Of a stretch of DNA of 7,359 bases, positions 1-4,348 are shown piece by piece (within the stretch, counting starts at the first letter, position 1; each line of letters begins with the position of its first letter). The stretch comes from an uncultured Corynebacterium sp. (GTDB lineage: Bacteria > Actinomycetota > Actinomycetes > Mycobacteriales > Mycobacteriaceae). The notes under the pieces are model-generated. The model searched no databases. It was not told the origin of the DNA and saw nothing but the letters and a program-made list of their open reading frames with translations. The stretch covers positions 1 through 7,359 of the forward strand of contig CAJZGD010000123.1 in the NCBI GenBank assembly GCA_915275065.1. The letters are read 5' to 3'. Position numbers and translations under genes: made by a program.

Positions 1-1013
1 GGTGCCCCGCCGCCGCCCACGGCGCCGGCTGCTGCGACTTCGCCGACCTGAAACCCGAAGCCGAACTAGAGCTCAAAACCACCATCCTCACCGGGCAACT
101 CACCAAACTCGGCAAACTGGCTGCTCTACCGCCGATTACCATCCAAGAGCTGCCCCCGACCACCGGGTGGCGCAGCCGCATCCGCCTCGGTGTCGACCGG
201 ACCGGGCGTGCTGGCTTCCGCAAAGCCCACTCCCACGACCTGGTCACCGACCATCGTTGTATCCAACCCATGCCCGGTCTGCTCGGCGACGGACCCGACA
301 GCATCGTGGGGGCAGACTCGAATTATCGTTTCACCCCCGGTGCGGAAGTCATCGCGGTCCTCGATGACGCAGGCAACCGGCACGTCGTGGAAGTCCGCAA
401 ACCCGCCCGGGGGCGCCGCAGCGAAATCATCACCAAGGTCATTTCCGGCACCGGCGACGTTGTGCAGAAAGTAGGGGAGCACACGTTCACACTGCCCCCC
501 ACCGCCTTTTGGCAGGCCCACCACCAGGCGCTATCCGCCTACTCGGACCTGATTACTCAGTGGGTGGCCGGCGGCCAATATAGCGCGGAACCAGTCGGTT
601 GGGACCTCTATGGTGGTGTGGGCGCCCTCGTGCCCGCCCTGCACCAAGCCCTAGGAAATAAATCGCACATCCATTCGGTAGAATCCGCCCGGGTCATGGC
701 CACCAGCGGTCAAGTCACCTTCGGCGACGACGTGCACTTCCACATTGGTCTGGTCGGTAACCTCATAGACGCCTTGCCCCAACCCGACGTTGTTGTGCTC
801 GACCCGCCACGTGTGGGTGCCTGCGCCGACGTGGTAACCCGCATTGCCGCACGAAAACCCCAGCGTGTCATACACATTGGTTGCGACCCAGCCACCTTCG
901 CCACCGACATTCGGGCCTGGTCCCAAGCCGGCTATCACCTCAGCGACATCGTTGTCGTCAACGCATTTCCCGGAACTCACCATTTCGAGACCCTAGGATT
1001 GCTACAATCTTGA
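1..1013 (+). CDS. TrmA/RlmD-family m5U RNA methyltransferase, 3' part (5' end outside window)
   Basis: This is a SAM-dependent RNA C5-uridine methyltransferase of the TrmA/RlmC/RlmD group. The reading frame (codons starting at position 3) is open from the window edge to TGA at 1011-1013, so the N-terminus, including any TRAM domain, is missing. Visible motifs in order: an iron-sulfur-type cysteine cluster (Cys at 3-5, then adjacent Cys at 30-32 and 33-35) with a later Cys at 258-260; FWQ at 507-515, typical of the family; a SAM-binding loop DLYGGVG at 603-623; DPPR at 801-812; the putative catalytic Cys in HIGCDPATF (882-884); and the C-terminal HHFE containing the likely general-base Glu. 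By family knowledge the reaction forms 5-methyluridine in tRNA or rRNA; the substrate cannot be told here. The cysteine spacing C-x8-C-C is tighter at its end than the classical C-x5-C-x2-C. An internal ATG at 270 is not a credible start because conserved sequence continues upstream. Tandem to dxs. Confidence 0.88.
   Translation, partial: CPAAAHGAGCCDFADLKPEAELELKTTILTGQLTKLGKLAALPPITIQELPPTTGWRSRIRLGVDRTGRAGFRKAHSHDLVTDHRCIQPMPGLLGDGPDSIVGADSNYRFTPGAEVIAVLDDAGNRHVVEVRKPARGRRSEIITKVISGTGDVVQKVGEHTFTLPPTAFWQAHHQALSAYSDLITQWVAGGQYSAEPVGWDLYGGVGALVPALHQALGNKSHIHSVESARVMATSGQVTFGDDVHFHIGLVGNLIDALPQPDVVVLDPPRVGACADVVTRIAARKPQRVIHIGCDPATFATDIRAWSQAGYHLSDIVVVNAFPGTHHFETLGLLQS
1000..1008 (+). promoter_or_regulatory. 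possible extended -10 promoter element for dxs
   Basis: TGCTACAAT at the very end of the methyltransferase gene matches an extended -10 box: TG, one base, then TACAAT, five of six to the consensus. No good -35 is seen, which is common for extended -10 promoters and for actinobacteria. It predicts a start near 1015 and a leader of about 140 nt before dxs. A second, weaker -10-like hexamer, TAGGAT, is at 1042-1047. dxs could also be read through from the upstream gene, since no terminator is visible between them. Confidence 0.35.
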
Positions 1014-1074
1014 TTTTCTTAAAAGTTGTGGCCCAACAGGGTAGGATGATCTCAGCATCTGTATCGGTGCGGAA

Positions 1075-1152
1075 ATGAAAAACACGCCACCTAAAACAGA
1101 TGTTCGTTTCGTTGTTGTCATCGTCCGTTGCAGTGAAAGGGCGCATTTTTAG
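1075..1152 (+). CDS. possible 25-codon leader ORF upstream of dxs
   Basis: An ATG at 1075 opens a short frame of 25 codons ending with TAG at 1150-1152, only 4 nt before the preferred dxs ATG at 1157. The peptide would begin MKNTPPKTDV and continue with a run of valine and isoleucine. Upstream is only a weak ribosome-binding sequence (GCGGAA, almost touching the ATG). The interest is positional: ribosomes ending here could re-initiate on dxs, which itself has no well-placed Shine-Dalgarno. No codon run of the attenuator type and no terminator hairpin is seen. It may be chance; no family is recognised. Confidence 0.18.
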   Translation: MKNTPPKTDVRFVVVIVRCSERAHF

Positions 1153-1156
1153 GCTG

Positions 1157-3088
1157 ATGAGTATTCTTCCCACAATTTCCACCCCAGCCGATGTGAAGCG
1201 CCTGGATTACCCCGAACTCAAACAATTAGCGCAAGAAATCCGGGACTTTCTCGTGGCCAAAGTATCCGCCACCGGCGGCCACCTAGGCCCCAATCTGGGG
1301 GTGGTTGAATTGACCATTGCGATTCACCGCATCTTCAATTCCCCCCACGACCCCATCATCTTCGACACCAGTCACCAATCCTATGTGCACAAAATCCTCA
1401 CCGGTCGGGCCGACCAATTCGACACCCTCCGGCAAAAAGACGGATTAAGCGGCTACACCAACCGGGCCGAAAGCGAACACGACTGGACGGAATCATCCCA
1501 CGCCTCCGCAGCGCTCAGCTATGCCGACGGCCTGGCCAAAGCCTTCCAACTCACCGGTGAATCCGACCGCACCATCATCGCAGTAGTCGGCGACGGGGCC
1601 CTCACCGGCGGCATGTGTTGGGAAGCGCTCAATAACATTGCCGCCTGCCACGACCGTAAAGTCGTCATCATTGTCAACGATAATGGCCGCAGCTATTCGC
1701 CCACCATTGGCGGGCTGGCCGAAAACCTTGCTAACCTCCGTATCCACAACCGTTACGACCAGGTCATGGAGCAAGGCAAAGCCACCCTGAAATCCCTCGG
1801 CTGGGTGGGGGAGCGCACATTCGAAGCGCTCCACGCATTTAAAGAAGGCGTGAAATCCAGCGTCATCCCCACCGAAATGTTCTCCGACCTCGGACTCAAA
1901 TATGTGGGCCCAGTCAACGGACACCACCAAAAAGCCCTCGACGCCGCCATGATATACGCCCGCGACCACGACGGCCCCCTGCTCGTCCACGTGGTGACGG
2001 AGAAAGGCCGCGGCTACGCACCCGCCGAAAACGACGTGGCGGAACTCATGCACTCCACCGGGCAAATCAACCCCGAAACCGGCCTGCCACTGCAGGTGAA
2101 AAAACCCGACTGGACCGGCGTGTTCAGCGAAGAACTCCTCGCCGCGGCGCGCAGCAGAGACGACATTGTGGCCATCACCGCCGCCATGCCCGGACCCACC
2201 GGGCTTACCCCGTTTCAGGAAGAATTCCCACGCCGATTCTTCGACGTGGGCATCGCCGAACAGCACGCCATTGCCTCCGCCGCCGGCCTGGCCCTGGGTG
2301 GCATGCACCCGGTTGTTGCCGTGTACGCCACATTCCTCAACCGGGCGTTCGACCAGCTCCTCATGGATGTGGGCCTGCTCAAACTCCCGGTGACGGTGAT
2401 ATTGGACCGCGCCGGGGTGACCGGCTCGGATGGTGCCAGCCACAATGGGGTGTGGGATTATGCGATCACCGGCATGGTGCCGGGCATTCACGTGGCGGCG
2501 CCGCGGGACGGCGACCAGCTCAAAGCCCTATTCCACGAGGCCATCGCCATGGACACCCCCACGGTGGTGCGGTTCCCGAAGGGCACCCTGCCGCCGGTGA
2601 TTCCGGCGGTGGAAACCCTCGACGATGGAGTCGACATTATTCGCTACACGGACGCCAGCGCGGACGAGGACAACGTGCCGGTGGTGCTGATCGTTGCCAT
2701 AGGCGCGTTTATCGGCCAGGCGCTAGCCGTTGCGGACGCCCTGAGCGAGGTCGGGGTGGCGGTGACCGTGGTCGATCCCCGGTGGGTGGTGCCGGTGGCC
2801 CCGACCCTGGTGACCCTGGCGGACGCCCACGATCTCGTCATTACCATTGAAGACGGAATCATCACCGGTGGCATCGGCTCCATGATCGCTGCGGCCATGT
2901 CCGATGCGGGGGTCAACACCCCGATCCGGCACCTGGCGTTCCCGCAGATCTTCCCCCACCACGCGACCCGCGACGAGCTCCTGGCCGAGGTCGGCTTGGA
3001 TAATACCGGTTGCGTGCAATCGGCGGTGGCTTGGGTGGATGAACTCTTCCCACCCGCAGCCAGCGACGAAGACCAGCCGGAGCAGTAA
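1157..3088 (+). CDS. dxs: 1-deoxy-D-xylulose-5-phosphate synthase
   Basis: This cytosolic thiamine-diphosphate enzyme condenses pyruvate with glyceraldehyde 3-phosphate to 1-deoxy-D-xylulose 5-phosphate, the entry step of the MEP isoprenoid pathway. Its 643 residues compare with about 620-640 in the family. The N-terminal TPP domain shows GGHLGPNLGVVE (40-51) and the TPP/Mg motif GDG (145-147) to NN (159-160), then NDNGRSYSP (174-182). The transketolase-type pyrimidine-binding domain carries GIAEQHA (365-371) with the catalytic Glu368 and DRAGVTGSDGASHNG (417-431). The C-terminal transketolase domain spans roughly 505-630. The ATG at 1157 is chosen because MSILPTISTPAD matches the corynebacterial Dxs N-terminus as I remember it. 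An ATG at 1100 would add 19 unlikely residues. The ribosome-binding site is poor: GAAAGGG lies 15 nt upstream and AGG 3 nt upstream. Proline codon use changes sharply around residue 390 (see findings). Convergent with the membrane-protein gene 33 nt downstream. Confidence 0.97.
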   Translation: MSILPTISTPADVKRLDYPELKQLAQEIRDFLVAKVSATGGHLGPNLGVVELTIAIHRIFNSPHDPIIFDTSHQSYVHKILTGRADQFDTLRQKDGLSGYTNRAESEHDWTESSHASAALSYADGLAKAFQLTGESDRTIIAVVGDGALTGGMCWEALNNIAACHDRKVVIIVNDNGRSYSPTIGGLAENLANLRIHNRYDQVMEQGKATLKSLGWVGERTFEALHAFKEGVKSSVIPTEMFSDLGLKYVGPVNGHHQKALDAAMIYARDHDGPLLVHVVTEKGRGYAPAENDVAELMHSTGQINPETGLPLQVKKPDWTGVFSEELLAAARSRDDIVAITAAMPGPTGLTPFQEEFPRRFFDVGIAEQHAIASAAGLALGGMHPVVAVYATFLNRAFDQLLMDVGLLKLPVTVILDRAGVTGSDGASHNGVWDYAITGMVPGIHVAAPRDGDQLKALFHEAIAMDTPTVVRFPKGTLPPVIPAVETLDDGVDIIRYTDASADEDNVPVVLIVAIGAFIGQALAVADALSEVGVAVTVVDPRWVVPVAPTLVTLADAHDLVITIEDGIITGGIGSMIAAAMSDAGVNTPIRHLAFPQIFPHHATRDELLAEVGLDNTGCVQSAVAWVDELFPPAASDEDQPEQ

Positions 3089-3121
3089 CGCGGAGCTTGT
3101 CGACGCCGCCCAGGTGGGTGG

Positions 3122-3463
3122 TTAGAGTACCGTCATGAGGGCCAGGCCGTGGCAGAGGGCGGCAATGATGCCGCCTGCGATCATTCCGGGGATGCGGTAA
3201 ATCCCGCCGATAGCGGCGTCGAAAAGCTGGGTGACAAGAGCAACGCCCACGAGGGGGAGTACCACGGCCGGATTGGCGCTCAACCAGCCTATAATGCCCA
3301 CCATGATATTGAGCGGGATAGATCGGCTGGCGTACATGGCCGGATAATACCGATGCGTGCTGGCATTGCCGGATAGCGCAGTGGGATTGATGAGGGCCAG
3401 GATGGCGAATCCTACGGCGCCCACGGCGGCAATGCTATTGATGAGAGCGGCCCACCAAACCAA
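3122..3463 (-). CDS. small four-helix membrane protein of unknown function
   Basis: A 113-residue, very hydrophobic protein. Likely membrane helices are at about 4-24, 48-62, 65-82 and 88-111, so it should sit in the cytoplasmic membrane with almost no soluble part. The one polar patch is the loop RYYPAMYASRSIPL (38-51), probably the conserved functional segment. I do not recognise the family with certainty; small DUF4267-like membrane proteins are a possible comparison. The start is TTG at 3461-3463, supported by an AGGAG Shine-Dalgarno (reverse strand of 3473-3477) 9 nt upstream; no in-frame ATG lies near it. It is transcribed divergently from a MarR regulator 59 bp away, which suggests that regulator controls it. 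No transport or resistance function can be assigned from the sequence. Confidence 0.72.
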   Translation of the reverse strand: MVWWAALINSIAAVGAVGFAILALINPTALSGNASTHRYYPAMYASRSIPLNIMVGIIGWLSANPAVVLPLVGVALVTQLFDAAIGGIYRIPGMIAGGIIAALCHGLALMTVL

Positions 3464-3472
3464 GATAATTCA

Positions 3473-3477
3473 CTCCT
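3473..3477 (-). promoter_or_regulatory. Shine-Dalgarno deciding a TTG start
   Basis: CTCCT on the + strand reads AGGAG on the coding strand, 9 nt before TTG at 3463. It is the reason for accepting a TTG start for the membrane protein. A nearby GTG at the end of this motif is out of frame. Confidence 0.65.
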
Positions 3478-3503
3478 AGAATCGTTCATTTTTGAATCAA
3501 TTC

Positions 3504-3517
3504 TGATGTTAGCATCA
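3504..3517. promoter_or_regulatory. palindromic operator candidate between marR and the membrane-protein gene
   Basis: TGATGTTAGCATCA is an inverted repeat with perfect 5-bp arms (TGATG/CATCA) and a 4-bp centre, 12 of 14 positions symmetric. Its size suits a dimeric winged-helix regulator. It lies in the 59-bp gap between two divergent genes, and candidate -10 boxes for both directions fall inside it. A shorter symmetric element, TTGAATCAA, sits at 3492-3500. The likely ligand is the adjacent MarR protein, acting on both itself and the membrane protein; this is inference from position and symmetry. Confidence 0.45.
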
Positions 3518-3534
3518 ACCCTATGAACAACCAA
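3506..3534 (-). promoter_or_regulatory. candidate promoter of the membrane-protein gene
   Basis: On the reverse strand TTGGTT (+ strand 3529-3534) is followed after exactly 17 nt by TAACAT (+ strand 3506-3511), a plausible -35/-10 pair. It predicts a start near 3499 and a leader of about 36 nt containing the AGGAG site. The -35 lies inside the first codons of marR, and the -10 overlaps the palindrome at 3504-3517. Confidence 0.3.
3510..3515 (+). promoter_or_regulatory. candidate -10 box for a leaderless marR transcript
   Basis: TAGCAT fits the loose actinobacterial TANNNT pattern and ends 7 nt before the marR ATG at 3523, the spacing expected if transcription starts at the A of the start codon. 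There is no Shine-Dalgarno before this ATG, which agrees with a leaderless mRNA. No convincing -35 is seen. Confidence 0.33.
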
Positions 3535-3939
3535 CCACTCATCACCACCGCCAGCTTCAAACTCGGCGTCTTCGGCACCCACATCACCCAAGAATTCAGC
3601 ACTAGAATCGAAAAACTCGGCATCAGCCACAAACAAGTAGGACTCCTCGCCATAGTCGATGCCGGACTCGCCAACTCCCAACGCGACATCGCCACCCAAC
3701 TCGGCATAGCCCCCAGCCTCGTCGTTGCCCTCGCCGACCAACTCGTCGACCGCGGTGCAATCACCCGCACCCGCAGCACCACCGACCGCCGCATCCAAAT
3801 CGTGCAACTCACCCCAGCCGGCACACAACTCTTGCACGAATGCGCCACCATCGCGCACCAACTCGACCAAGAAATCCGCAAGGGCCTCAGCCCCCAAGCC
3901 CAAGCAGCCCTCGACCTACTGCTCCCCGAAATCCCCTGA
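3523..3939 (+). CDS. MarR-family winged-helix transcriptional regulator
   Basis: A 138-residue protein of typical MarR size. Long helices at about 8-32 and 103-135 should form the dimer interface. The helix-turn-helix lies at about 52-76 (SQRDIATQLGIAPSLVVALA), followed by the wing with the family signature TDRR and IVQLTPAG (87-100). MarR proteins bind palindromic DNA as dimers and usually release it on binding a small phenolic or oxidised ligand; the ligand is unknown here. The start at 3523 has no Shine-Dalgarno, and a leaderless transcript is likely. The neighbour reading the other way is a small membrane protein, with a palindrome between them, the usual layout for a MarR regulator and its target. 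Its last 24 bases overlap the end of the yjbR-like gene on the opposite strand, leaving no room for a terminator between them. Codons are strongly C-ending. Confidence 0.9.
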   Translation: MNNQPLITTASFKLGVFGTHITQEFSTRIEKLGISHKQVGLLAIVDAGLANSQRDIATQLGIAPSLVVALADQLVDRGAITRTRSTTDRRIQIVQLTPAGTQLLHECATIAHQLDQEIRKGLSPQAQAALDLLLPEIP

Positions 3940-4326
3940 CTCCAACATCCGAACCAGCTTCTTCGACGCCGTGGCGCGAAACGACTCCTCAATAAGCTCC
4001 GCCACCTCCACCCAATCCGTGTCATCCGTCAACCGCAACCCCACCCAACCATGCGGACCAATATAGCCAGGCACAAACGAATCCGGCATCGCCAACACCG
4101 CCTGCCGCTCCTCCTTCGGCAATAACAGTGACACCGACGGCGGATGCTGCCACACCCCCGCAGCATCCTTCACCGCCATCCCATACCACACAAACACCTT
4201 CCGGGTATAAAATGCCGGAAACCCCACCGACACCTTTTCCTGCGCGCCAGGCAACTGCAACGCTAACTCGCGCACCCGCACAAGCAGAGGATCCGAATAA
4301 GAAAAACGCAAAGGTATCGTGGCCAT
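3916..4326 (-). CDS. YjbR/MmcQ-family (DUF419) protein
   Basis: A 136-residue cytosolic protein of the YjbR/MmcQ family, a small double-wing, possibly DNA-binding fold whose biochemical role is not established. Recognisable segments are LALQLPGAQEKVSVGFPAF (21-39), the central strand block near VSLLLP (65-70), GYIGPHGWVGLRL (87-99), and the closing helix DWVEVAELIEESFRATASKK (104-123), all in family order and close to full length. The ATG at 4326 is preferred over a TTG 9 nt further upstream because the family N-terminus starts about here and an AGG lies 9 nt before this ATG, whereas the same AGG abuts the TTG directly. It follows the large helicase-exonuclease gene on the same strand with 22 nt between, so the two may be one transcript. 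The 3' end overlaps marR tail to tail by 24 bp. Confidence 0.85.
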   Translation of the reverse strand: MATIPLRFSYSDPLLVRVRELALQLPGAQEKVSVGFPAFYTRKVFVWYGMAVKDAAGVWQHPPSVSLLLPKEERQAVLAMPDSFVPGYIGPHGWVGLRLTDDTDWVEVAELIEESFRATASKKLVRMLESGDFGEQ

Positions 4327-4348
4327 AAAGACCAACCTACCAACTCGC

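Noticed and set aside
1054..1102. CATCTG/CAGATG inverted repeat in the dxs leader as a riboswitch or attenuator stem
   Set aside because: A 6-bp arm pair with a loop of nearly 40 nt is expected by chance; no known riboswitch core or terminator is seen.
1100..1156. 19-residue N-terminal extension of Dxs from an ATG at 1100
   Set aside because: The corynebacterial family N-terminus begins at the ATG at 1157, and the added residues resemble nothing known.
1493..2491. 332-codon open frame on the reverse strand inside dxs
   Set aside because: It lies antisense to well-conserved dxs motifs. Its composition (His-, Gly- and Val-rich) is that of a mirror frame, and no domain is recognisable.
3089..3121. 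Terminator between dxs and the membrane-protein gene
   Set aside because: Only a 4-bp GCGG/CCGC stem (3090-3093, 3106-3109) with a 12-nt loop and no T-run is present, which is too weak to call.
3486..4025. 179-codon reverse-strand frame across marR
   Set aside because: It is antisense to the MarR winged-helix coding sequence, rich in Arg, Ser and Trp as expected from a shadow frame, and extends into the yjbR-like gene.
4333..4335. TTG start for the yjbR-like gene
   Set aside because: The AGG directly abuts this TTG, leaving no spacing, while the ATG at 4326 has 9 nt spacing and fits family length.
3523..4340. CRISPR-like or tandem-repeat impression from frequent CACC/ACC triplets
   Set aside because: No unit recurs at regular spacing; the impression comes from C/A-rich codon choice and strand skew.
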